From Verrucomicrobiota bacterium (GTDB lineage Bacteria > Verrucomicrobiota > Kiritimatiellia > B70-G9): a stretch of 5,664 nt of DNA. The DNA lies in NCBI GenBank assembly GCA_003641465.1, contig QNAJ01000113.1:1-5664 (forward strand), written 5' to 3'. Of the stretch, positions 1-5,531 are shown piece by piece. The translations under genes and the position numbers were made by a program. Positions within the stretch are counted from its first letter, which is position 1; every line of letters begins with the position of its first letter. Under the pieces are notes generated by a model. It made no database searches. It was not told the origin of the DNA and saw nothing but the letters and a program-made list of their open reading frames with translations.

Positions 1-206
1 CAGGATTCGAAATAGACTCCGTTGGTACCGTGGCGGGCCGCCCAGTCGGTGTGCCGCGCCTGGTAGGCCTCCCAGGTCATGCCCGACCAGTCGCCCGGAT
101 CGGTACTCGACATGACCTCAAAGCTCTCGTTAGTGAGCAGATTCTCGGCTCTGGCCGCCAACACGGCGGCTCCCCCGAAGACAAGGAAAGCAAGGAACTT
201 TTTCAT
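1..206 (-). CDS. Secreted protein, N-terminal part (cut by left window edge)
   Basis: The reading frame is open from an ATG at 206 down to base 1 with no stop, giving 68 residues. A Shine-Dalgarno GGAGGT sits 5 nt before the ATG, which is strong support for the start. The N-terminus MKK is followed by a hydrophobic stretch (residues 4-17, FLAFLVFGGAAVLA) and an A-R-A signal peptidase I site, so cleavage is expected after residue 20. The mature protein begins ENLLTNESFE. Asn-Leu-Leu-x-Asn-x-Ser-Phe-Glu openings are common at the start of beta-sandwich, carbohydrate-binding-like domains in large exported proteins. The next part is rich in Trp and Tyr (DWSGMTWEAY, TDWAARHGTNGVYFES), which fits such a domain. 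I infer an exported, possibly cell-surface protein; its function and full length are not visible. It lies 179 nt downstream of the molybdoenzyme operon on the same strand and is probably a separate unit. Certainty is high for a real gene with a signal peptide and low for the domain. Confidence 0.8.
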   Translation of the reverse strand, partial: MKKFLAFLVFGGAAVLAARAENLLTNESFEVMSSTDPGDWSGMTWEAYQARHTDWAARHGTNGVYFES

Positions 207-264
207 CGGCGACCTCCGTGGCGGCATGTGGCGCAGCGTAATCTCATGACGGCAGCCCGATTTC

Positions 265-293
265 AGCGTACCAAACAGGCGCGCTTACGGCAA
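265..293 (-). promoter_or_regulatory. Possible sigma-70-type promoter for the left-edge secreted protein
   Basis: Read on the minus strand, TTGCCG (-35-like, 4 of 6 consensus bases) is followed by a 17-nt spacer and TACGCT (-10-like, 3 of 6). It lies about 60 nt ahead of the ATG at 206, inside the only gap on this strand between the cofactor gene and the secreted protein. The spacing is ideal but the -10 match is poor, so this is a candidate only. Confidence 0.27.
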
Positions 294-385
294 GTCTCCA
301 ATCGCCCCGCAATTAGGCCGCCGCTGTGGGACCGTGCCCGCCCAACGCGAGGGCCACGGGTAGGTGCAGGATATACAGGGCACCA

Positions 386-1003
386 TCAGTGGATCCCGGA
401 GGCAATTTCCGCCAGATAGTGACGCCAGTCCGCGGGAGTGTTGATGTTGTTGAGCACCGCCGGATCGCCGGCTTCCAGGCGTGCGGATACGCGGTCGAAA
501 AAATGATCGAGCCTGAATTCATCGCGTAACCTGCCCAGCCGGATGAGCATCCTGGCGAGTCTGGGGGAGATCCACATCATTTTGCCGGACGCGCCCTGCC
601 AGGTTGGCCGCACCGCCAGGGGCAGACGCTCGCCGGCAAATTTCAGCACCCGGGCGACGGTGGCCGGCGCCACCCCCACCGTGTCCACGGGTAAGAGCAC
701 ATATCCCTGAAAGCCGGGAAGAACCCGAAGACCAGCGGTCACGGAGGAGAAACGGCCCCTTTCCCAGGCAGGATTGAATACCCAGCGGACCCCGGCGGGA
801 AGCACTCGAACCACCCGTTCCCACTGGTATCCCAGTACCACGAGGACCGGCGAGCATCCGCCGGACCTGAGCGTATCAAACTGCACTTCGAGCAGCCGCC
901 GGCCGTCCGGCAGTTGCAGGAGAGGTTTGGCGATTCCCATGCGGCGCGATGCTCCGGCGGCAAGGATGATACCTGCTGTTCCGGTTCTGGTAGCTGCCGC
1001 CAT
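386..1003 (-). CDS. mocA: MobA/MocA-like molybdenum cofactor nucleotidyltransferase
   Basis: Cytoplasmic nucleotidyltransferase, expected to add CMP (or another NMP) to molybdopterin to make the dinucleotide cofactor used by bacterial xanthine dehydrogenase-family enzymes. From the ATG at 1003 it has 205 residues, normal for the family. The nucleotide-binding signature LAAGASRRMGIAKPLL occupies residues 14-29. A PVDTVGV segment (105-111) sits where MocA proteins have the metal-binding Asp motif. LNNINTPADW (184-193) matches the C-terminal N-x-NTPxDW motif. The GHP motif typical of MocA is not obvious; its place seems taken by GASGKMMWIS (137-146). An in-frame ATG at 1048, 6 nt after the preceding stop, would add 15 residues rich in Gly and Arg. 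I prefer 1003 because the core fold then starts about 10 residues in, although its purine-rich GGGGGAGG lies rather far upstream (16 nt). It is last in the molybdoenzyme operon, which supports the role. The family call is solid; CTP specificity is inferred. Confidence 0.85.
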   Translation of the reverse strand: MAAATRTGTAGIILAAGASRRMGIAKPLLQLPDGRRLLEVQFDTLRSGGCSPVLVVLGYQWERVVRVLPAGVRWVFNPAWERGRFSSVTAGLRVLPGFQGYVLLPVDTVGVAPATVARVLKFAGERLPLAVRPTWQGASGKMMWISPRLARMLIRLGRLRDEFRLDHFFDRVSARLEAGDPAVLNNINTPADWRHYLAEIASGIH

Positions 1004-1054
1004 ATGTGAAGTCCGGATACCTCCCCCAGGCCGCCGCCCACGCCCCATTTGCCG

Positions 1055-1909
1055 TCAATCACCCGCCGCAAGCGATTCCACGAAGCCGCGCACCAGATTT
1101 CCGGCCACCCACCGGCGATATCGAGCGGTGGAACGGATGTCGTCTATGGGACGCACCACAGCCCGTACCCGTTCACCGATCTCCTGGATGGTCTCGCGCG
1201 ACAACTCGCGCCCTTCGAGCCATTTCTCGGCCTCCTCAGCCCGCAGCGGCACTTCGGCAAGGCTGCCCAGGGCGATTCTCGCCCGGCACACTTTGCGCCC
1301 CTCCAGAACCAGGCGCATGGCTACCGAAACTTTGGCGATCGCGTGTGCTGAGCGCATTCCCAGCTTGCGGAAAAATTCCACTCCCCCAGGCTCCAGAGGT
1401 CGGACCAGAAAACCGACGATCATCTCCCCCTCCCGGAGATCTATTTCCCGGTACCCCCGGTAGAACGTGTCCAGCGGCACCTTCCTCTCTCCGCGCACGC
1501 TCTGAAGAACCACCTGCGCATCGGCGATCAGCAGCGGCGGGGCGAGATCGGCTGCCGGGCTGGCATTAGCGATGTTGCCGCCTATCGTCCCCGTGCTCTG
1601 GATCTGGCGGCCGCCCACACCGGAGGCCGCCGTCACGATGGCCGGGACTTTCGCCTTCAGCAGGGCGGAATCCCGCAACGCTGCATGCGTGGCGCCGGAC
1701 CCGATATAGATGCCTTCCGGCCTTGCTTCGATAACCTGCAGTTCGGGTATGTGCCCCAGTACGATGACCGTTCCCGAATCCGGCGGGTCACGACGCCATT
1801 GCACCAGCAGGTCGGTACCGCCGGCCAGCAACCGTACCGGAGGCTCGCTTTCCGCCAGCAGGCGCAGTGCCTGCTGCAACGTGTCCGCAATCTCTACCCT
1901 GACCCCCAT
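1055..1909 (-). CDS. Molybdenum hydroxylase FAD-binding subunit (xanthine dehydrogenase family, CoxM/CutM-like)
   Basis: Medium subunit (284 residues, normal length) that takes electrons from the [2Fe-2S] subunit onto FAD and passes them to NAD+ or another acceptor. The first FAD-binding motif LLAGGTDLL is at residues 27-35. The second, TGTIGGNIANASPAAD, is at 106-121 and is followed by LAPPLLIADAQV. A C-terminal DDIRSTARYRRWVAGNLV segment (256-273) matches the conserved CO_deh_flav_C ending. There is no Cys-rich insertion of the kind that holds the extra [4Fe-4S] cluster of 4-hydroxybenzoyl-CoA reductase. The ATG at 1909 has a GGAGG 4 nt upstream and lies 40 nt after the stop of the [2Fe-2S] gene; the cofactor gene follows directly. 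Gene letters are left blank because xdhA/B/C are used in conflicting ways between species. Electron acceptor unknown. Confidence 0.93.
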   Translation of the reverse strand: MGVRVEIADTLQQALRLLAESEPPVRLLAGGTDLLVQWRRDPPDSGTVIVLGHIPELQVIEARPEGIYIGSGATHAALRDSALLKAKVPAIVTAASGVGGRQIQSTGTIGGNIANASPAADLAPPLLIADAQVVLQSVRGERKVPLDTFYRGYREIDLREGEMIVGFLVRPLEPGGVEFFRKLGMRSAHAIAKVSVAMRLVLEGRKVCRARIALGSLAEVPLRAEEAEKWLEGRELSRETIQEIGERVRAVVRPIDDIRSTARYRRWVAGNLVRGFVESLAAGD

Positions 1910-1949
1910 TCAACCTCCACGTTCGTCGCGGGGTCCGCCGTCGCAAATG

Positions 1950-2477
1950 TCACTTTCCGGCAGGCGCCCGCCCAATTCTCTCCGCCGCCAGACGGATCGC
2001 CTCGACAATTTTCACGTACCCGGTGCAGCGACAGATATTTCCCGCAATCGCTTCCCGGATCTCCGCATCCGTCGGTTTCCCGTTCCTCCGGAGCAACGCG
2101 TAGCTGGCCATCAGCATCCCCGGAATACAGAAGCCGCATTGAACCGCGCCGGCTTCCACGTAGGCCGCTTCGAGGATCCGTCCCTCTTCCATGGCGGAAA
2201 GTCCTTCGATCGTCAGAATCCGGCTGCCGTCGGGAACCTGCGCCGCGACCAGCAGGCAGGAGCACACCGGCCGGTCATCAACCAGAATGGTGCACGTTCC
2301 GCATTCCCCCTCGCCGCAGCCTTCCTTGGTGCCGGTCAAGCCCAGCTCCTCCCGCAATATGTCGAGCACGCGGCGCAGCGGCGGCACGCTGAGTGAGACT
2401 TCCTCGCCGTTGACCACCCAGGTCCGCCGTATCCAACCATGCCCCAGACCCTTCTCTCCGGCAGATTCGGTGTTCAT
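1950..2477 (-). CDS. Molybdenum hydroxylase [2Fe-2S] subunit (xanthine dehydrogenase family, CoxS/CutS-like)
   Basis: Small electron-transfer subunit of 175 residues that carries two [2Fe-2S] clusters between the Mo centre and FAD. The N-terminal plant-ferredoxin-like domain has its four ligands at C54, C59, C62 and C74 (CGEGECGTC...SCL). C72 is an additional Cys next to the motif. The C-terminal four-helix domain has C114, C117, C149 and C151 (QCGFCIPGM and CRCTGY). Q113, just before C114, corresponds to a conserved Gln in this family that contacts the pterin cofactor. All eight ligands are present, so both clusters should form. An N-terminal extension of about 18 residues (MNTESAGEKGLGHGWIRR) precedes the ferredoxin fold and is not typical. 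The ATG at 2477 overlaps the stop of the catalytic subunit by 4 nt (ATGA), which implies translational coupling. Confidence 0.95.
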   Translation of the reverse strand: MNTESAGEKGLGHGWIRRTWVVNGEEVSLSVPPLRRVLDILREELGLTGTKEGCGEGECGTCTILVDDRPVCSCLLVAAQVPDGSRILTIEGLSAMEEGRILEAAYVEAGAVQCGFCIPGMLMASYALLRRNGKPTDAEIREAIAGNICRCTGYVKIVEAIRLAAERIGRAPAGK

Positions 2478-4780
2478 TGCTCAACCAGCCTCTCCTCGAT
2501 TGCGCGAAACAGTTTCTCCGGGGTCAGCGGCAGGTCATGAATCCGGCGACCCACAGCATGCTTCAGGGCATTACCGATCGCCGGTGCAACACCGTTCAAC
2601 GGCAACTCGCCCAGCCCCTTGGCCCCCGGCCCGCTGTAGCGGTAAGGAAACTCCAGGAACGTGATCCGGATTTCGGGTATGTCCAGCACTCCGGGGACAA
2701 TGTAGGTCTGCAGGCGGTCGGCCTCGAAAAGGCCGTCCCGCACACCCACCTTCTCCATCATGGCGTAGCCGAGTCCCTGCACCAGCCCGCCCTCTACCTG
2801 CCCTTCCGCCAGCACCGGGTTGACGACGCGGCCGATGTCCAGCACCGCGGTCACTCTGATCGGTCGGATCGCCAGAGTCGCCCGCTCGACTTCAACCTCC
2901 GCCACGTAACACGCCCAGGAATAGTCCGGATAAGCATCCCCGCGAAAGTTCTCCTGGTCCCACTGGCTCCCGGGAGGCAGGCTGAAAACCGCTTCGAACC
3001 GCTGCTGTCTCTCCGCCGTCCGCAGATAGTCCTGAACCGCCCGCTCGAAATCCACCGCCTGCCCGCTCCCACTGCGGAATACTGCCTCCTCCAGTACACA
3101 GTCGGCCCCGTCGAAAAACTGCTGCGACACAAACCCTTCCAGGGCCTTCTTCATCGCCACCGCCGCGTCGTACAGGACCGCCCCTACCACCATGGTGGTG
3201 CGCGAGGCCACCGTAGGGCCACTGTCCGGGACCAGCGCGGTATCCGGCAGAGGATAACTCACGCTCTCGATGGGCACCCCCAGGGCTTCCGCCACAATCT
3301 GACGCAGAACGGTCTGTGCCCCCTGCCCCATCTCGGTGGAACTGGCCCGTATGACGACCAGGGGGCCGCCCTCCCCGCCGCCCGCCAGCTCCACTGCGGC
3401 CCGCGCCTTTATCCTGGCCTCGCCGTCGCCGGTGAATCCTGCTCCATGACAGAAGTAGGCCAGCCCTATTCCGTACCAGCGATCGGTCAATGTGCTCCCA
3501 CGGCTGCAATGCGCGAACCGGGCCTCGAACCGTGACTGCTCCAGAGCTTTCCGGAGTACAGCCGGACCGCCGTACTCCTCCGGGACCTTCTGCCCTGTCG
3601 CCATGGTGTCCCCCCCGCGGTAGGCGTTCCGGAGCCGGAATTCGTCCGGCCGCATTCCGCAGGCCTCGGCCAGCTCATCCACGTGAGACTCCAGGGCCCA
3701 GAAGGCCTGCGGCGCCCCGAATCCCCGGAAAGCGCCCGAGGGCGGCATGTGGGTCCGAACTACGCGGCCCTCGATCAGCACGTTGTCACACCGGTACCCG
3801 ATCGTGGCATGGATGATGCCCCGGGCCAGAACCACCGGACTGAGCGTGGCATAGGCACCCCCGATGAGCAGGAAATCCACCTGCCACCCGGTTATGCGGC
3901 CGTCACGTGTGAGACCGGTGCGGTGCCTCACCCACGAGGGATGCCGCTTGGTGGTGAAAAGGATGTCCTCTTCCCGATCGAAAACCATCTTTACCGCGCG
4001 GCCGCTCTTCAGTGCCAGCAATGCACAGTATCCCGCGATCAGGGATGGGAAATCCTCCTTGCCGCCGAAAGCACCGCCCACCACCGTCTGTCTTACTCTG
4101 ACCTTTTCCGGCGGCAGATTCAGCAAGGCGCACAGCTCCGGGTGCACGTAGTAGGGACATTGCATGCTGCCTTCAATGAGGACTCCTCCATCCTCCTGCG
4201 GCACGGCGATCATTCCCTGGGGTTCCAGATAGAGCTGCTCGGCATACCCGGTACGATACTCGCGCTCCACAACGATCTCCGCTTCCCGGAACCCGCGTTC
4301 TATGTCGCCCTTGCGGATGTCCTGGCGCCACAGATACTCCAGCTCGCCGCCTTCCTTATAGATCCGCACCACATCATCCGGAACCGTCAGCGACGGCGCG
4401 GCCCTGATCCGGGGTTTTACCGCAGCAGCCGCCGCGCGCGCCGCCTCCCGCGTAGGCGCCGCCACCAGGGCTACCGGTTCGCCCCGGTAACGCACCTCCT
4501 GCGAGGCCAGGAAAGGCATGTCGTGCACCAGGGACTCCACCACGTTCCGGCCGGGAATGTCTTCCGGAGTGACCAGCACCACCCGGCTCCAGTCGAAATC
4601 GGGATCGCGGTCCAGCCCCTCAATGAATCCATGCGAGACCGGCGAGCGGACAACCGCACCGTACCACATGTCCGGGCGGCGCAGGTCGTCTACGTACTGG
4701 GCCTTCCCCTGAGCCTTTTCTATCGCGTCGGTGCGTTCGACCGGAAGTCCGATGTATCCGCGGCGGGTTACCGTCACCAT
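2474..4780 (-). CDS. Molybdenum hydroxylase catalytic subunit (xanthine dehydrogenase family, molybdopterin-binding)
   Basis: Large subunit of 768 residues, normal for the separate-subunit form, binding the Mo-pterin cofactor and hydroxylating the substrate with water-derived oxygen. The N-terminal 'a/b hammerhead' domain begins DAIEKAQGKAQYVDD (18-32). Cofactor and active-site motifs are EPQG (186-189), GGAFGGKED (235-243), AFRGFGAPQ (350-358), MGQG (484-487) and KGLGE (721-725). E725 aligns with the catalytic Glu1261 of bovine xanthine oxidase. E242, R320 and F354 align with its substrate residues Glu802, Arg880 and Phe914, and R352 with Arg912. The active-site loop lacks the Cys of CO dehydrogenase. 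I infer a purine or related N-heterocycle hydroxylase; the exact substrate is open. The ATG at 4780 is chosen because AGGGTGG lies 5 nt upstream; an in-frame GTG at 4789 would add three residues with no usable ribosome binding site. First gene of the operon. Confidence 0.95.
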   Translation of the reverse strand: MVTVTRRGYIGLPVERTDAIEKAQGKAQYVDDLRRPDMWYGAVVRSPVSHGFIEGLDRDPDFDWSRVVLVTPEDIPGRNVVESLVHDMPFLASQEVRYRGEPVALVAAPTREAARAAAAAVKPRIRAAPSLTVPDDVVRIYKEGGELEYLWRQDIRKGDIERGFREAEIVVEREYRTGYAEQLYLEPQGMIAVPQEDGGVLIEGSMQCPYYVHPELCALLNLPPEKVRVRQTVVGGAFGGKEDFPSLIAGYCALLALKSGRAVKMVFDREEDILFTTKRHPSWVRHRTGLTRDGRITGWQVDFLLIGGAYATLSPVVLARGIIHATIGYRCDNVLIEGRVVRTHMPPSGAFRGFGAPQAFWALESHVDELAEACGMRPDEFRLRNAYRGGDTMATGQKVPEEYGGPAVLRKALEQSRFEARFAHCSRGSTLTDRWYGIGLAYFCHGAGFTGDGEARIKARAAVELAGGGEGGPLVVIRASSTEMGQGAQTVLRQIVAEALGVPIESVSYPLPDTALVPDSGPTVASRTTMVVGAVLYDAAVAMKKALEGFVSQQFFDGADCVLEEAVFRSGSGQAVDFERAVQDYLRTAERQQRFEAVFSLPPGSQWDQENFRGDAYPDYSWACYVAEVEVERATLAIRPIRVTAVLDIGRVVNPVLAEGQVEGGLVQGLGYAMMEKVGVRDGLFEADRLQTYIVPGVLDIPEIRITFLEFPYRYSGPGAKGLGELPLNGVAPAIGNALKHAVGRRIHDLPLTPEKLFRAIEERLVEQ

Positions 4781-4807
4781 GTTGCCCACCCTGCAGTATT
4801 CATCAGC

Positions 4808-4835
4808 AGTTTAGCATCCGGCAGCGGTCCATCAA
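4808..4835 (-). promoter_or_regulatory. Candidate promoter of the molybdoenzyme operon
   Basis: On the minus strand TTGATG (4 of 6 to the -35 consensus) is followed 16 nt later by TAAACT (4 of 6 to -10), and the -10 is preceded by TGC, making an extended -10 (TGnTAAACT). Transcription would begin near 4801, about 20 nt before the ATG at 4780. That is a short leader with room for the AGGGTGG ribosome binding site. The site lies just downstream of the terminator that ends the preceding gene, where an independent promoter is needed. Confidence 0.45.
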
Positions 4836-4844
4836 TACCCAAAA

Positions 4845-4856
4845 CCGCGGCCGCGG
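4845..4856. repeat. 12-bp perfect GC palindrome (CCGCGG repeated twice)
   Basis: CCGCGG occurs twice in tandem, forming a perfect 12-bp palindrome. It sits between the RRM-gene terminator and the candidate -35 box, centred about 50 bp upstream of the inferred transcription start. The position would suit a regulator-binding site, but short GC palindromes occur by chance in GC-rich DNA. The palindrome is certain; any function is a guess. Confidence 0.35.
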
Positions 4857-4868
4857 CCCATGCAGCGG

Positions 4869-4911
4869 AAAAAAGGCCGTCCCGCACCCTGCTGCGGGTG
4901 CGGAACGGCCT
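4869..4911 (-). terminator. Intrinsic terminator of the RRM protein gene
   Basis: A near-perfect hairpin: arms at 4874-4889 and 4896-4911 pair as 7 bp, one C/A mismatch, then 8 bp, closing a 6-nt loop (4890-4895). Read on the minus strand the stem is followed by a run of T (complement of the A-tract at 4869-4874). This is a textbook rho-independent terminator, about 40 nt after the TAA of the RRM gene. It separates that gene from the molybdoenzyme operon. There is no matching T-run on the other side, so it acts in one direction. Confidence 0.9.
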
Positions 4912-4949
4912 GTCAGTGGATAATCTCCGTTCTCCGGTCGGGTCCGGAA

Positions 4950-5249
4950 TTACCACCGCCTGCGGTCACGGCCTTCGAACCGCCCGCCGTCGAACTGGCG
5001 TTCGCGCGGACGGGCTTCGTTCACGCGCAGTGGTCGTCCCTGAAATTCCTTTCCGTTGAACATCTCGATCGCCCGGTTCGCCTCGGCCTCGCTCGCCATC
5101 TCAACGAAGGCGAAGCCGCGCGACCGGTTGGTATTTCTATCCAGCATCAGGTGACAACTCACCACCTGCCCCGCCTGGCTGAACAGGTCGGCGATGTCGC
5201 TTTCCATGGTGCTGTAGGACAGGTTGCCTACGTACAGACGCGTTGACAT
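4950..5249 (-). CDS. Single-RRM RNA-binding protein (bacterial Rbp type)
   Basis: A 99-residue cytoplasmic protein made of one RNA recognition motif and a short basic tail. RNP2 is LYVGNL (residues 5-10) and RNP1 is RGFAFVEM (44-51), each with the aromatic residues that stack on RNA bases (Y6, F46, F48). The tail (about 77-99) is rich in Arg with a few Gly (GGRFEGRDRRRW), like the variable Gly/Arg tails of bacterial and cyanobacterial Rbp proteins. Such proteins bind single-stranded RNA, and in cyanobacteria several are cold-induced; the RNA targets here are unknown. The ATG at 5249 has GAGAGGT with GAGG 5 nt upstream. The gene is a single transcription unit with its own terminator. A long leader (about 118 nt from the candidate promoter) suggests post-transcriptional control. 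No functional tie to the molybdoenzyme genes is evident. Confidence 0.95.
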   Translation of the reverse strand: MSTRLYVGNLSYSTMESDIADLFSQAGQVVSCHLMLDRNTNRSRGFAFVEMASEAEANRAIEMFNGKEFQGRPLRVNEARPRERQFDGGRFEGRDRRRW

Positions 5250-5281
5250 ATCTACCTCTCACTCTACTCCTGCTTCACACC

Positions 5282-5361
5282 GAACTCCCGGCAGGGATAC
5301 AGCGGGTGGAACGCCCGGCACGGAGTGTATCCATCACGCAGGTCTCCCATTCGAGGAGTTC
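5282..5361 (-). promoter_or_regulatory. Potentially structured 5' leader of the RRM gene
   Basis: Within the inferred leader, three nested complementary segments are visible: an outer 7-bp helix (5282-5288 with 5355-5361), an inner 7-bp helix (5295-5301 with 5326-5332) and an apical 4-bp stem (5303-5306 with 5314-5317). A competing short pairing (CTCC at 5344-5347 with GGAG at 5355-5358) would use the same bases as the outer helix. The ribosome binding site (5254-5260) lies outside the outer helix. The pairings are seen in the sequence; stability and regulatory use are inferred. Confidence 0.35.
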
Positions 5362-5373
5362 ACTACCGGCAGC

Positions 5374-5402
5374 AACCTATCACTGCGCAGCGGACATTGC
5401 AA
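5374..5402 (-). promoter_or_regulatory. Candidate promoter of the RRM gene
   Basis: On the minus strand TTGCAA (4 of 6 to -35) is followed by exactly 17 nt and TAGGTT (3 of 6 to -10), with TGA before it giving an extended -10 form (TGnTAGGTT). Transcription would start near 5367, leaving a leader of about 118 nt. TTGCAA is its own reverse complement, but no good -10 lies at the right distance on the plus strand. Confidence 0.35.
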
Positions 5403-5463
5403 ACCAATTGATCATTTTTCTTCCGTCGCCGCCTCGCCCCTCATGTCCCGGAAATTATTCTCT

Positions 5464-5473
5464 GGCCATGGCC
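5464..5473. repeat. 10-bp palindrome GGCCATGGCC in the divergent intergenic region
   Basis: A perfect 10-bp palindrome between the divergently transcribed RRM and Ldh_2 genes, 58 nt before the ATG at 5532. It may be an operator half of the regulatory region or chance; nothing else supports a function. Confidence 0.3.
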
Positions 5474-5478
5474 GGACG

Positions 5479-5501
5479 CGGCGATGACAATGACATCGCC
5501 G
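5479..5501 (+). repeat. Inverted repeat (8-bp arms, 7-nt loop) upstream of the Ldh_2 gene
   Basis: CGGCGATG (5479-5486) is the exact reverse complement of CATCGCCG (5494-5501), separated by 7 nt. The hexamer ATGACA is also repeated in tandem across the loop (5484-5489, 5490-5495). The repeat ends 17 nt before the GGAGG ribosome binding site of the rightward gene. It could be a dyad operator or a hairpin in the mRNA leader. There is no T-run after it, so a terminator is unlikely. Confidence 0.4.
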
Positions 5502-5531
5502 AAGTCACCTGCAGCACCGGAGGACAAGACC

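Noticed and set aside
332..359. Hairpin after the mocA-like gene (CCGTGCCC at 332-339 with GGGCCACGG at 351-359) as an operon terminator
   Set aside because: The stem needs a bulge and no T-run follows it on the minus strand, so it does not qualify as an intrinsic terminator; a role in rho-dependent ending cannot be judged.
774..1463. Plus-strand open frame of 229 codons across the cofactor and FAD genes
   Set aside because: Ser/Arg/Pro/Thr-rich shadow translation spanning the junction of two well-supported minus-strand genes.
2477..3535. Plus-strand open frame of 352 codons antisense to the catalytic subunit
   Set aside because: No recognisable motif, composition (His, Arg, Pro, Gln) typical of a shadow frame, and full overlap with a well-supported gene.
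2474..4780. CO dehydrogenase (CoxL) as the identity of the catalytic subunit
   Set aside because: The active-site loop reads GAFRGFG without the copper-binding Cys of form I CoxL, and it also differs from the form II AYRGAGR loop.
3683..5059. Long plus-strand open frame (458 codons) antisense to the catalytic subunit
   Set aside because: It lies opposite a gene with clear family motifs, crosses the terminator and the operon promoter region, and its translation shows no recognisable motif. Long antisense frames are expected in GC-rich coding DNA.
5397..5425. Plus-strand promoter using TTGCAA at 5397-5402 for the Ldh_2 gene
   Set aside because: The hexamer is self-complementary, but the sequence 16-18 nt downstream on the plus strand (around CTTCCG) does not resemble a -10 box.
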